64,000 nucleotides of DNA, from the NCBI RefSeq assembly GCF_028867965.1, contig NZ_JAPQNT010000007.1, positions 1-64,000 of the forward strand, given 5' to 3'. Below the pieces are notes generated by a model. That model searched no databases and was not told where the DNA came from. It saw nothing but the letters and a program-made list of their open reading frames with translations. The translations under genes were made by a program, and so were the position numbers. Positions 8,609 to 17,380 of the stretch are shown here, one piece after another (the stretch's first letter is position 1; each line of letters starts with the position of its first letter). This DNA is from Flavobacterium sp. SUN046. GTDB taxonomy: Bacteria > Bacteroidota > Bacteroidia > Flavobacteriales > Flavobacteriaceae.

Positions 8609-9232
8609 ATGACTAAAATTATCACAGCAATTACGTTTTTTATTTGTTCATTCGTAACAGCACAAACGCAGTATGAACAAGGAATGGGAAAAGCATTAGG
8701 ACTTTGGAAAGAAGGAAAAGCAACAGAAGCAACAGCCGTTTTTGAAAGAATTGCATCTGCAGAAAAAGACAACTGGTTACCAAATTATTACATTGCATTA
8801 ATTAGTACAACTGAAGCTTTTAATCCGGCAAATAAAGATAAAATAACTGCTTTGTTAGCTAAAGCAAATGCTGCGCTGGATATTGAATTGGCCAAAAATC
8901 CAAATAATGTTGAACTTTTAGTGGTTGAAGCTATGGCTAAAACAGCACTTTTAGCATCTGATCCAATGACTTACGGAATGTCACTTTCTCCAAAAATTAG
9001 CGGAATTTATATGAAAGCATCTATGTTGGCTCCAGAAAATCCTAGAGTAGCATTTGAAAGAGCCGAATTTGACTTAGGTGGCGCAAAATGGACTGGTGCT
9101 GATGTAAAAGAAATTTGTAGTAGAGTTGAAAAAGCAGTAGATTTATTTGCTAAATTTAAACCAGAAACAGCATTTTCACCTAATTGGGGATTAGACAGAG
9201 CTAAAGAAGTTTTGGCTAATTGCGGTAAATAA
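8609..9232 (+). CDS. Secreted TPR-like protein, function unknown
   Basis: 207 residues with a signal peptide (MTKIITAITFFICSFVTAQ). The mature sequence has helix-turn-helix pairs resembling tetratricopeptide repeats (GKALGLWKEGKATEATAVFE; LAKANAALDIELAKNPNNVE; ENPRVAFERAEFDLGGAKW). It is therefore likely a periplasmic or outer-membrane-associated scaffold. It follows the TonB receptor by 195 bp (holding the repeat and AT-rich DNA) and precedes the LytS-like kinase by 60 bp. A link to either is inference from position only. Confidence 0.75.
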   Translation: MTKIITAITFFICSFVTAQTQYEQGMGKALGLWKEGKATEATAVFERIASAEKDNWLPNYYIALISTTEAFNPANKDKITALLAKANAALDIELAKNPNNVELLVVEAMAKTALLASDPMTYGMSLSPKISGIYMKASMLAPENPRVAFERAEFDLGGAKWTGADVKEICSRVEKAVDLFAKFKPETAFSPNWGLDRAKEVLANCGK

Positions 9233-9292
9233 ATTGAGCTAAATATAAAAAGTACAGTCTTTAACTGACTTTAATTAAAATACAAAGTTAAA

Positions 9293-10630
9293 ATGAACCT
9301 ATCAAAAACAAGTTTCAAGCGAACATTTATTTTATCAATAATCATTTTTGGAGTGATACAATTGTTGAATGTAATTTTCGGAAACCATTTAAAATTTGAC
9401 ATTAATTTATTGATAGGTTTTGGTTATACAGCTTTATATACTTTTTCACTTTCATCGGCTAATTCATTATTATTTTGTTACTTAGATAAAGTTTTTCAAG
9501 AAAATAGGTTTTCATTAACCCGAATTATAATCGGATTTATTGGTTCCTTTTTAGTTTCGTTATTTGTAATTTTTTTGCTACGAATTTTTGAAGAAGTTAT
9601 TGTAAACCAAAAAACATTTGAATTATATCTTAAAAATGAAAATCCAGGAAATTATGTAGTTGCAATTATCATAACTTTTTTTGTGACCTTATCATTATAT
9701 GCCTTTAATTTTTATCGAGCTTTTACCGAAAATAAAGTCAAAGAACAAAAGATTATTGCTGGAACTGCTAATGCACAATTTGAAAGTTTGAAAAATCAAA
9801 TTGATCCGCATTTTCTTTTCAATAGTTTGAATGTTTTGAGTTCTTTAATTGAAGAAAATCCCGAAAATGCACAACGATTTACAACTTCATTATCTAAGAT
9901 TTATCGTTATGTTTTAGAACAAAAAGACAAAGAATTAGTAACGGTTCAAGAAGAATTAGCTTTTGCAAAAACCTATATGAATTTGCTAAAAATGCGTTTT
10001 GAAAACAGTTTAACCTTTGAACTACCTGAAAATTTCGATAATCTTGAAGCTAAAGTTGTACCGCTTTCATTGCAGTTATTATTAGAAAATTCGATTAAAC
10101 ATAATGTGATTAGTGAACAAAAACCATTACATATAAAGATTTTTGTAAAAGATAATTTTTTAGTAGTTCAAAACAACCTGCAAAAGAAAGAAGTATTGCA
10201 AGATAGGCGTGGAGTTGGCTTGCAAAATATTGTGAGTCGATATGCAATTTTAACTAATAGAAATGTACTTATCGAAGAAACTACTATTGATTTTTCTGTG
10301 CATTTACCAATTTTAACTAAACAAATAAGTTTTATGGAAACAGCTAAAAATCCATTGGAAAATACATCTTACTATAGAGCTAAAAAAAGAGTTGAAGAGC
10401 TCAAAGGATTTTATGGAAATCTTATTTCATACTGTTGTATTATTCCGATTTTGATATTTATAAATTTACGTTTTTCACCGCAATTTCAATGGTTTTGGTT
10501 TTCGGCAGCAGGTTGGGGATTTGGAGTATTGATGCACGCTTTCAAGGTATTTGGATACGGAACTAATTGGGAAGAACGCAAAATTAGAGAAATTTTAGAA
10601 AAAGATAAAAACACTAAAAACTGGAAGTAA
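9293..10630 (+). CDS. LytS/YpdA-type sensor histidine kinase with C-terminal 2TM domain
   Basis: 445 residues. Four membrane segments (residues ~10-145) are followed by the His_kinase motif QIDPHFLFNSLN, with His173 as phosphoacceptor, an N-box (LLLENSIKHN) and a G-box (GVGLQNIVSRY). After the ATPase domain a second module runs from about residue 355: YYRAKKRVEELKGFYGN, two membrane segments and NWEERKIREIL. This is the 2TM domain, also found alone in the next two genes. The fused arrangement suggests the 2TM proteins associate with the kinase. The stop overlaps the next start by one base. Confidence 0.9.
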   Translation: MNLSKTSFKRTFILSIIIFGVIQLLNVIFGNHLKFDINLLIGFGYTALYTFSLSSANSLLFCYLDKVFQENRFSLTRIIIGFIGSFLVSLFVIFLLRIFEEVIVNQKTFELYLKNENPGNYVVAIIITFFVTLSLYAFNFYRAFTENKVKEQKIIAGTANAQFESLKNQIDPHFLFNSLNVLSSLIEENPENAQRFTTSLSKIYRYVLEQKDKELVTVQEELAFAKTYMNLLKMRFENSLTFELPENFDNLEAKVVPLSLQLLLENSIKHNVISEQKPLHIKIFVKDNFLVVQNNLQKKEVLQDRRGVGLQNIVSRYAILTNRNVLIEETTIDFSVHLPILTKQISFMETAKNPLENTSYYRAKKRVEELKGFYGNLISYCCIIPILIFINLRFSPQFQWFWFSAAGWGFGVLMHAFKVFGYGTNWEERKIREILEKDKNTKNWK

Positions 10631-10935
10631 TGGAACTAAATTTCACTGAGGAAGAACGTTATTACAACGCCAAAAAACGAGTAAATGATATTAAAGGATT
10701 TTACGGAAACTTGATTTCGTATATCATTTTTAACGGGTTTTTCTTGATATTAAATTTAATGACGTCGCCTAACGAATTATGGTTTTTTTGGCCCTTAATA
10801 GGTTGGGGTGTTGGCGTAGTTTTTCACGGAATGAAAGTCTTTAATTATTCGCCATTTTTAGGTAAAAACTGGGAAGAAAGAAAGATAAAAGAACTTATGG
10901 ATAAAGAAAATCAAGCAAAAACTAACTGGAAATAA
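10630..10935 (+). CDS. 2TM domain membrane protein
   Basis: 101 residues consisting almost entirely of the 2TM domain: YYNAKKRVNDIKGFYGNLISY, two membrane segments, an amphipathic GWGVGVVFHGMKVF helix and NWEERKIKELMDKE. It begins on the last base of the kinase gene, indicating translational coupling. It is clearly homologous to the C-terminal module of that kinase. Its molecular role is not known; it lies in the inner membrane. Confidence 0.9.
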   Translation: MELNFTEEERYYNAKKRVNDIKGFYGNLISYIIFNGFFLILNLMTSPNELWFFWPLIGWGVGVVFHGMKVFNYSPFLGKNWEERKIKELMDKENQAKTNWK

Positions 10936-10943
10936 AAATAATT

Positions 10944-11306
10944 ATGAAACGATACGAAAGAGAACAAATGTTCCAAAATTTTAATCAAGAAAGTGGTATT
11001 TCAAGTCAAGATTATTATGAAGCTTTTAGAAGAGTTAAACGCATAAAACGTTTTTATGTTCACGTTTTAGTTTATATTTTAGTAAATATATTTTTAATTG
11101 TCGGACAACGGTTTGATGATGAAAAGACTCTTACAAATGATGTGTTTTTTCATTGGCATACTTATTCAACAGCTTTTTTCTGGGGAATTGGTTTAGTTGC
11201 TCATGGATTATCAGTTTTTGGAAGTTCTATTTTTTTTGGTAACAATTGGGAAGAACGAAAAATTAAACAATTAATGGATAAGGAAAAAACTAATAAATTT
11301 GAGTAA
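10944..11306 (+). CDS. 2TM domain membrane protein
   Basis: 120 residues: DYYEAFRRVKRIKRFYVHVLVY, two membrane segments, FFWGIGLVAHGLSVFG and NNWEERKIKQLMDKE. It is the third 2TM module in a row and more diverged than the previous one (a longer, polar loop between the membrane segments). It lies 8 bp after its neighbour and 42 bp before the response regulator, in one operon. Confidence 0.88.
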   Translation: MKRYEREQMFQNFNQESGISSQDYYEAFRRVKRIKRFYVHVLVYILVNIFLIVGQRFDDEKTLTNDVFFHWHTYSTAFFWGIGLVAHGLSVFGSSIFFGNNWEERKIKQLMDKEKTNKFE

Positions 11307-11348
11307 TTAACTTTAAAGCTTTCAATTAAATACCATAAATAATTTTAA

Positions 11349-12104
11349 ATGAACATAATCATTATAGAAGACGAAAAACCTGCAGCTAGATTGCTACAAC
11401 GCAAAGTTGAGAAATTGGGTTTGCATGTAAATCAAATGCTGCACTCTGTTGAAGAATCAATTAATTGGTTTAAAAACAACATTCATCCTGATTTGATTTT
11501 TCTTGATATTCAACTTTCCGATGGATTATCGTTTGAAATTTTTGAACAAATTGACATTAAAAGTGCGGTTATTTTCACTACAGCTTATGATGAATATGCT
11601 TTGCGTGCGTTCAAGCTAAACAGCATTGATTATTTATTGAAACCAATTGATGAAGATGATTTAGAAACTGCCATTTCAAAATTTAAAAATCAATTTCAAA
11701 AAAGTTCCATAGCTTCATTAGATTTTGAAATGATAAAAAAAATGTTAGTAAATCCAATTGATAGAGAATTCAAAAAAAGATTTACTATAAAAATGGGACA
11801 ACAACTTAAAATGGTTGCTATTGAAGAAGTTGAATGTTTTTTTAGTGAAAATAAAGGTACATATTTGCACACTTTTGATGGTCGTGATTATTTATTAGAT
11901 CAAACTTTGGAGCAATTAGAAATTGAGCTTAACCCAAAAGAATTTTATAGAGTTTCACGCAAATTTATAATTCCGATGAAAGCCATTAAGGAAATTCAAA
12001 TGTATTCGAACTCAAGATTGAAAGTGATTTTGCCAACTTACAAAGAAGATGAAGTTGTGGTTAGTAGAGAAAAAGTGAGTGATTTTAAGAGTTGGTTGGG
12101 TTGA
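11349..12104 (+). CDS. LytTR-family response regulator
   Basis: 251 residues. The receiver domain (residues 1-115) has the acidic pair ED at 7-8, the phosphoacceptor Asp53 in LIFLDIQL, Thr in FTTAYDEYAL and Lys in LLKPID. A linker leads to a LytTR DNA-binding domain (~150-250: FTIKMGQQLKMVAIEEVECFF, FYRVSRKFIIPMKAI). It is the partner of the LytS-like kinase three genes upstream. Targets cannot be told from the sequence. Confidence 0.94.
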   Translation: MNIIIIEDEKPAARLLQRKVEKLGLHVNQMLHSVEESINWFKNNIHPDLIFLDIQLSDGLSFEIFEQIDIKSAVIFTTAYDEYALRAFKLNSIDYLLKPIDEDDLETAISKFKNQFQKSSIASLDFEMIKKMLVNPIDREFKKRFTIKMGQQLKMVAIEEVECFFSENKGTYLHTFDGRDYLLDQTLEQLEIELNPKEFYRVSRKFIIPMKAIKEIQMYSNSRLKVILPTYKEDEVVVSREKVSDFKSWLG

Positions 12105-12134
12105 GTTGTAATGTTTTATTTCTCGCTATTTCTC

Positions 12135-12148
12135 CTAGCCGCGGTTAG
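12135..12148. repeat. GC-rich near-palindrome between convergent genes
   Basis: CTAGCCGCGGTTAG is a 14-bp palindrome with one mismatched pair in an otherwise AT-rich 56-bp gap between the LytTR regulator and the DUF1963 gene. It is too short for a convincing terminator and may be a repeat remnant. Confidence 0.4.
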
Positions 12149-12160
12149 ACACTGTATTTA

Positions 12161-13042
12161 TTAAGAATTTTGAATTGTAAATTTAGTTTTTTCAAAGTTT
12201 TGGTTTTCCAAATCTTGTTTTCTTATTCCAAAATATATTCCGCCACTTGCTCCAAATTTATTAAATTCTGGATTTTCGTCTAACATATCAATTTGAAGTA
12301 ACAGAATTATATCTTTTTCATTTTTCTGAAATTCCAATTTCTTATTTTCAATTTTTTCGTTTTGAATACTTGACTCTTGATTAGCCCAATAACAACTTAC
12401 ATCGCCTTGAACTGCATTTGCACTACCTAAACTTTGATGTCCAATGTCTTGGTTTGCAGTTGTAATTTCGCAGATTATTTCATTAGCTTCAAATAGTAAA
12501 TTTTCGTCCTCATCTGTAAATCCATTTTCAATAATTTGATAATTTTGATAAGATGGAAGTGAATAATGCTCGTAAAATTCAACTGAACATTCTTTGAACT
12601 TTGCCAATTCATTATATTTTTTTGGGTATTCAGATGTTTTTAAATTATTTGTTTTATTGTCAAAATACAAAACCTTGTGTATTTTTTCAAAAGATTCGTA
12701 TTGATAGTCTGTTTGATTTGTTGAGAAGAAGAAATATAAGATTCCCTTTTTAGGCAGTTTGTTTTCAGTGTCAAATTTTATTTCTTCTAAATTAATTTGA
12801 GCGATAAAAGCGAAAGGAAATCCATTTAAGTTTGGCCATATTGTTTCTGTTGGCAAATCTGGAAGTCCACCGAATTTTGATTTCCCAATACTTATTTTCT
12901 CAAAAGGAATTTTAGTTTTTATTGAAATACAAGGCTTAAGTAATTCTATGACTATATTAACGTCAACATTCCAAGGCAATTTTTTTAATCGCTTTTTAAT
13001 TTTTTCTAATTTGTTTTCATCCTTAAATATGTTCCAATTCAT
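12161..13042 (-). CDS. DUF1963 (YwqG-like) protein
   Basis: 293 residues from the ATG at 13042 (MNWNIFKDEN). Longer in-frame starts would overlap the CDF transporter gene and add non-conserved sequence. Family features are SKFGGLPDLPTETIWPNLNG, FAFIAQINLEEI, GILYFFFS and, near the end, LLLQIDMLDENPEFNKFGASGGIYFGI. The family is widespread and has no agreed function. It is predicted to be cytosolic, with no signal peptide. Confidence 0.85.
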   Translation of the reverse strand: MNWNIFKDENKLEKIKKRLKKLPWNVDVNIVIELLKPCISIKTKIPFEKISIGKSKFGGLPDLPTETIWPNLNGFPFAFIAQINLEEIKFDTENKLPKKGILYFFFSTNQTDYQYESFEKIHKVLYFDNKTNNLKTSEYPKKYNELAKFKECSVEFYEHYSLPSYQNYQIIENGFTDEDENLLFEANEIICEITTANQDIGHQSLGSANAVQGDVSCYWANQESSIQNEKIENKKLEFQKNEKDIILLLQIDMLDENPEFNKFGASGGIYFGIRKQDLENQNFEKTKFTIQNS

Positions 13043-13118
13043 TGATTTGTAATTTTTTGGGCAATTTTGAGGTAATTTAGCCACTAACTTATAAATATAC
13101 AAATCTTTTGTAAATAAT

Positions 13119-14111
13119 CTAAAAAGATGCAATAGTATGTTTGCTATCACTAGAAACATTTTCAATGGTCCAATCAATTTTTTTCTCAAATTGATGTACA
13201 CGCATTGGGCAATCTTTTTTATCACAAATTTTACACGAAAATTCCAAGCAACCATCGGTGTGTACCATCAATTCAACGCTGTCACCAAAATTATTTTTTA
13301 CAATTTTTTCTAACTCGTCAACTTCTTTGTGTCCTTCGTGAATATTGAAAAACCACGGAATCGTTAAATGACAATCCAAATGCAATGTTCCACCATATTT
13401 TATAAACCGCAAATTGTGCAGATCAATCCAGTTTTCTCGTCGGTGTGTTGCGCAAAAAGTGACCATTTTTTCTAACAATTCATCATCGGCTTCATCCATA
13501 ATTCCTGCTATTGAAGAACGCAAAATTTTATAACCCGAAACTATAATTATTAGCGCAAAAACAAATGCTACAACACTATCAATCCAGGTGTAATGTGTAA
13601 AATAAATTAGGATTAATCCAATTACAATTCCTAACGTTGCATAAGTGTCTGATTGCATGTGTTTTCCTGTTGCAATAAGCGCTAACGAGTTGTTTTTCTT
13701 ACCGTTTTTGATTGATAAATAACCTACAATATAGTTTATAACACCAGTAAGTGCTACCAAAAAAATTCCGTAATCTAGTTGCTTTAATTCATGCGGATGT
13801 TTCAAGTTATTTATAGCTTCATATAGAATTACAAAGCTTGAAACTATCATTAAAGTTCCTTCTATTGTTGCTGATAAAAACTCTACTTTTCCGTGACCAT
13901 ACGGATGATTTTTATCTTTAGGTTTGGAGGATAAATACAAACTATATAAACCTATAAATCCACTTATTACATTTATTGTATATTCTAATGTGTCTGTTAA
14001 AATAGCAACTGAATTGGTGTAAAACCATGCAGCTAATTTGATTAAAAATAAAGTTACAATAACAATTGTGAGCTTTTTTTGAATTTCGAAATTTTCTTTA
14101 GACTTGAGCAT
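13119..14111 (-). CDS. Cation diffusion facilitator family transporter with Cys-rich tail
   Basis: 330 residues with six membrane segments. Membrane segment 2 has the acidic metal-site residues Asp40/Glu43/Asn47 in LTDTLEYTINV, and segment 5 has His151/Asp155 (HMQSD). The HPYGHGKVE motif follows segment 2. The cytosolic C-terminal domain ends in CLEFSCKICDKKDCPMRVHQFE, four Cys in a metal-binding pattern. It probably exports Zn2+, Fe2+ or Mn2+ by proton exchange at the inner membrane; the metal cannot be assigned. Its 3' end lies 76 bp upstream of the DUF1963 start. Confidence 0.93.
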   Translation of the reverse strand: MLKSKENFEIQKKLTIVIVTLFLIKLAAWFYTNSVAILTDTLEYTINVISGFIGLYSLYLSSKPKDKNHPYGHGKVEFLSATIEGTLMIVSSFVILYEAINNLKHPHELKQLDYGIFLVALTGVINYIVGYLSIKNGKKNNSLALIATGKHMQSDTYATLGIVIGLILIYFTHYTWIDSVVAFVFALIIIVSGYKILRSSIAGIMDEADDELLEKMVTFCATHRRENWIDLHNLRFIKYGGTLHLDCHLTIPWFFNIHEGHKEVDELEKIVKNNFGDSVELMVHTDGCLEFSCKICDKKDCPMRVHQFEKKIDWTIENVSSDSKHTIASF

Positions 14112-14197
14112 TTTCTTGTAATAATTTGTTTCAAATGTAGTGATATTGACTTAAATTTAGTTTCTAAAATAGCCATAAATTGTCATTATTTTTTTAG

Positions 14198-14205
14198 TAG
14201 CTTTG
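14198..14205 (+). promoter_or_regulatory. Predicted -7 element of the KirBac gene
   Basis: TAGCTTTG fits TAnnTTTG and lies 17 bp before the start codon. The nearest TTG (14180-14182) is 15 bp upstream, shorter than usual, so only the -7 box is proposed. Confidence 0.45.
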
Positions 14206-14222
14206 CTAACATATTTTAGATT

Positions 14223-15179
14223 ATGGCCTTTAGAAAAAAAATAAATTCAAACGCTAAAACTGATAGTAATACAGGTTTTGGAACCAATGCATCAAGTTAT
14301 GGTGGCAGATTTGTTACCAAATCGGGAAATGCAAACGTAAGAAAAACTGGAATTGGTTTTTTTGACAGCATTAGTTGGTACCACACGATGTTGACTATTC
14401 CCAGATGGAAATTTTTCTTTATTATTTTTGCATTTTATTTTTTAGTAAATTTTGCTTTTGCGAGTATTTATTATATGATAGGTGTACAGCATTTAAACGG
14501 AATTAGCGCAGTAAATTCTATCGATAAATTTGGTCAAGCCTTTTTCTTTAGTATTCAAACTTACACCACGGTTGGTTATGGTCATATTAGTCCGAGTGGT
14601 TTTATGACAAGTTTTGTAGCATCAATAGAAGCTTTATTCGGCTTGTTGAGTTTTGCAATTGCAACTGGTTTATTTTACGGAAGATTTAGCAAACCCAAAG
14701 CACACTTAATTTTTTCGGACAATGCAATAATAGCTCCATTTCAAGGAAAGACGGCTTTGATGTTGCGTTTGTCACCATACAAAAACACCAATTTAACCGA
14801 TGCTGAAGCCAAAATGACTCTCGGAATTCATATTGAAGAAGACGGCAAAATGGTTAATAAATTTTATACTTTAGATTTAGAATTGCAAAGAGTAAACGCT
14901 TTAACTTTAAGTTGGACTTTGGTGCATCCAATAACTGAAGAAAGTCCGTTGTACCAAATGAATGGTGACGATATTAAAAATACGCTAGGTGAAGTTATTG
15001 TTTTTATAAAAGTATTTGATGATATGTACAGCACAACCGTTGTAAAAAGAGCATCTTATACATTTGATGAAATTGTTTACGGCGCCAAGTTTTTACCTAT
15101 GTTTACAAGAAGTCAAGACAATGAAAAAACGTTGTTGCACATTGATAAACTCAACCTTTTTGAACCAATTAATTTATAA
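14223..15179 (+). CDS. Inward-rectifier-type potassium channel (KirBac)
   Basis: 318 residues. A cytosolic N-terminus with an amphipathic slide helix (SWYHTMLTIPRWKFF) leads to two membrane segments around the pore helix and selectivity filter TTVGYGHISP (filter residues 116-120). A C-terminal Kir-type immunoglobulin-like cytosolic domain follows (LMLRLSPYKNTNL, then LTLSWTLVHPITEESPL). The second residue after the filter is His, where other bacterial channels vary. It should be a tetrameric K+ channel in the inner membrane. It diverges from the CDF gene and ends at a strong terminator. Confidence 0.95.
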   Translation: MAFRKKINSNAKTDSNTGFGTNASSYGGRFVTKSGNANVRKTGIGFFDSISWYHTMLTIPRWKFFFIIFAFYFLVNFAFASIYYMIGVQHLNGISAVNSIDKFGQAFFFSIQTYTTVGYGHISPSGFMTSFVASIEALFGLLSFAIATGLFYGRFSKPKAHLIFSDNAIIAPFQGKTALMLRLSPYKNTNLTDAEAKMTLGIHIEEDGKMVNKFYTLDLELQRVNALTLSWTLVHPITEESPLYQMNGDDIKNTLGEVIVFIKVFDDMYSTTVVKRASYTFDEIVYGAKFLPMFTRSQDNEKTLLHIDKLNLFEPINL

Positions 15180-15183
15180 AAAA

Positions 15184-15209
15184 AAAACGCTCTGTAATTA
15201 GAGCGTTTT
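15184..15209. terminator. Bidirectional intrinsic terminator
   Basis: The stem CGCTCT (15188-15193) pairs with AGAGCG (15200-15205), with an A run before and a T run after. It serves both the KirBac gene and the convergent DUF3857 gene. Confidence 0.85.
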
Positions 15210-15218
15210 GATTTTGTA

Positions 15219-17372
15219 TTAGTTTTTCTTTAGTAAAACTTTTTCTTGTGTAAACTGGTAAGCAGCATCTAAAAATTGAATCATCTTATTCCAATTGCTG
15301 TTCGGTTCGTAGTAATTTTTATAGTATTTAGTAGTTTTAATTACTAATTTATTTCCTGAAACAGTTGCAGAGCTAACAAATCCGCCTGTTTCATTTTCTA
15401 CTTTCTTATTCAATTTATCTAAACCTGCAACTGTAAATCCGGCCGGAATTTCTACTGAAATTTCATTTTCAAATGAACGTGGATAAATCATATAAACATT
15501 ATTCTTACGTTCTTTTTCTTTTTTATCAATTTCAACTTGGGCTGTAATTAGTTTTCCTATTTCTACTAAATAATTTTCTCCAGCTTTCTTAATAAGGTTA
15601 TTTTTTATTGCAAAATTTTCTTCATAAACTAATGCTGATTTTTTGCCAAATCTACCGGTATTTTTAATCGATAAACTATGATCATCAATATCAAAACCAT
15701 ATTCTTCGGCAGTTGATTTTTTGAAAGCTTCTTTTTGTTCTTCTTTCATTTTGTTTACAATAGCATCAATTTGATTAGTATTTTTTTCTTTTGCTTTTTT
15801 ATTGGTGATGTATTCTATAAATGATTTTGTTTCATATTTTTTGTAATCTTCAAAAACATAATCAAAATAATACAGTTTGTCACTTTGTTCACTTTCTTTC
15901 AAATGTCCGAAAAAAGAAGATTCTTTTTTCACATTTAGTCCAGTAAAATCATCTGAAATTTTCACATCAGATACTACTTTAGAAACATTATCCTGCATTG
16001 TGCTTGACGGAAGATTTACATTAACAGCATCAACAACTTTTTTTCCTTTAGCAACTTGAAGCGCATAAGCTTTAGTGTTTTCTAAATTATAATTGAATTG
16101 ATCTGCACTTGAAAACGGATTAAAATACTCTAAATACAATGGGTTTTTAGTGTTAACTCGCAGTAAAACAGTGACGTTTCTTTGAATTAATAAATCGTCA
16201 ATTGAACCATTGAATCGTGATGTGCCTACAATAATATCATAATCGATGTCATTTTTCTTTAAAAATGCCATAAAATAATTTACAAACGATTGTTCAGTTT
16301 GAAAGAAAATTGGGTTTTTGTACATTGTAAATAGATAGGTGCCAGTTGATTTACCTATTACAATTGCTTCTATATATTGCGTGAAGAACATGTGACGAGA
16401 AAAGTAATAAACATCTCTTATTTTTTCTTCATCGCTGCCATAAGTTTTACCTTTTAGGTAATCATTAATTACACCTAAATCGGCATTCGGATGAAATTTA
16501 TCATCGTAGTAATTGAAAATATCCTCTTTAGTAACTGTTTTTTTTATAATTTTTTCTTTATCAGAAAGAAAGGCATCTGCTCTGGCTTCAAATTTTCCTG
16601 AACGTGCAAAAAACACCTGAAATTTGTAACATGGTAATTCGGCTAGCGGATAAAACCATCTCGGAAATTCATTTTTGGCGATGTCTTTTGCGGTTAATTC
16701 GTATTTTCTTTCACCACTATTTTTTGACGGAATTTCTTTAAGTTCGGGTGCGCCATTGTAAGTGTTGAAATTTACAAAAAAGTCGTTTTCGGTATCAAAC
16801 GATAATTTTAAATCCATTGTAGGATAAACATCGCCAAGTGGAGATTCTTCTGGCTCAAAACCAAACTCAAGTACAGATTTAAAAGGCTCAATGCTGTAAT
16901 AATAAAAATCAAGAATATCACCAATTTCTAAATTTGCAATGGCTATTTTCTTTTCTTTATCTGCTTCTTTTGCATTTTTATCTACATCAATTTCGATTTC
17001 TTTTCCGTCAGATTTTACTATTTTAATTCCAATAACATTTGTTCCATTTCTCAAGGCATACATACCTTTATTAGAATAGAATTTGTCTTTAAAAGAAAAT
17101 TCAGAGAATTCGGTAACTGCAGCTTGATCTAATAATTTTATTCTCTTTCTAATAGCTGAAGTATATGTTACACTTGCACCAAATTTATGATAATTGTAGT
17201 ATTCATATTTATAAATAATAACTGCCGATTCGTTTTTCCATTTATCGGGAATTGAATTGGCTTTTTTATATAAATCAGATTTTCCCCAAAAAAAATCTTT
17301 TATTTCGGCTTTATCTTGTGCGAATGAAGTACAACTTATTGCAATTAATAAGTAAATTAATAGTTTTTTCAT
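15219..17372 (-). CDS. DUF3857-type protein with degenerate transglutaminase-like domain
   Basis: 717 residues with a signal peptide (MKKLLIYLLIAISCTSFAQ). The N-terminal beta-rich region aligns in pattern with DUF3857 (NGTNVIGIKIVKSDGKEIEIDV, IANLEIGDILDFYYYSIEPF). The middle segment DEEKIRDVYYFSRHMFF corresponds to DEEKIKNIYYWVQDNIRYI of the next gene, but the catalytic region is altered. The Cys position of the neighbour's GDCKGMAN falls in TEQSFVNY, and the His/Asp positions are also lost. It is likely a non-catalytic periplasmic paralogue acting with its neighbour 8 bp upstream; a binding or scaffold role is inference. Confidence 0.8.
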   Translation of the reverse strand: MKKLLIYLLIAISCTSFAQDKAEIKDFFWGKSDLYKKANSIPDKWKNESAVIIYKYEYYNYHKFGASVTYTSAIRKRIKLLDQAAVTEFSEFSFKDKFYSNKGMYALRNGTNVIGIKIVKSDGKEIEIDVDKNAKEADKEKKIAIANLEIGDILDFYYYSIEPFKSVLEFGFEPEESPLGDVYPTMDLKLSFDTENDFFVNFNTYNGAPELKEIPSKNSGERKYELTAKDIAKNEFPRWFYPLAELPCYKFQVFFARSGKFEARADAFLSDKEKIIKKTVTKEDIFNYYDDKFHPNADLGVINDYLKGKTYGSDEEKIRDVYYFSRHMFFTQYIEAIVIGKSTGTYLFTMYKNPIFFQTEQSFVNYFMAFLKKNDIDYDIIVGTSRFNGSIDDLLIQRNVTVLLRVNTKNPLYLEYFNPFSSADQFNYNLENTKAYALQVAKGKKVVDAVNVNLPSSTMQDNVSKVVSDVKISDDFTGLNVKKESSFFGHLKESEQSDKLYYFDYVFEDYKKYETKSFIEYITNKKAKEKNTNQIDAIVNKMKEEQKEAFKKSTAEEYGFDIDDHSLSIKNTGRFGKKSALVYEENFAIKNNLIKKAGENYLVEIGKLITAQVEIDKKEKERKNNVYMIYPRSFENEISVEIPAGFTVAGLDKLNKKVENETGGFVSSATVSGNKLVIKTTKYYKNYYEPNSNWNKMIQFLDAAYQFTQEKVLLKKN

Positions 17373-17380
17373 TGATTAAA

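Noticed and set aside
8467..8772. A 101-codon minus-strand frame
   Set aside because: It is antisense to the signal peptide and start of the TPR-like protein and has no family features.
13043..13255. An extended N-terminus for the DUF1963 protein
   Set aside because: It would overlap the CDF gene by more than 130 bp; the internal ATG at 13042 begins the conserved sequence.
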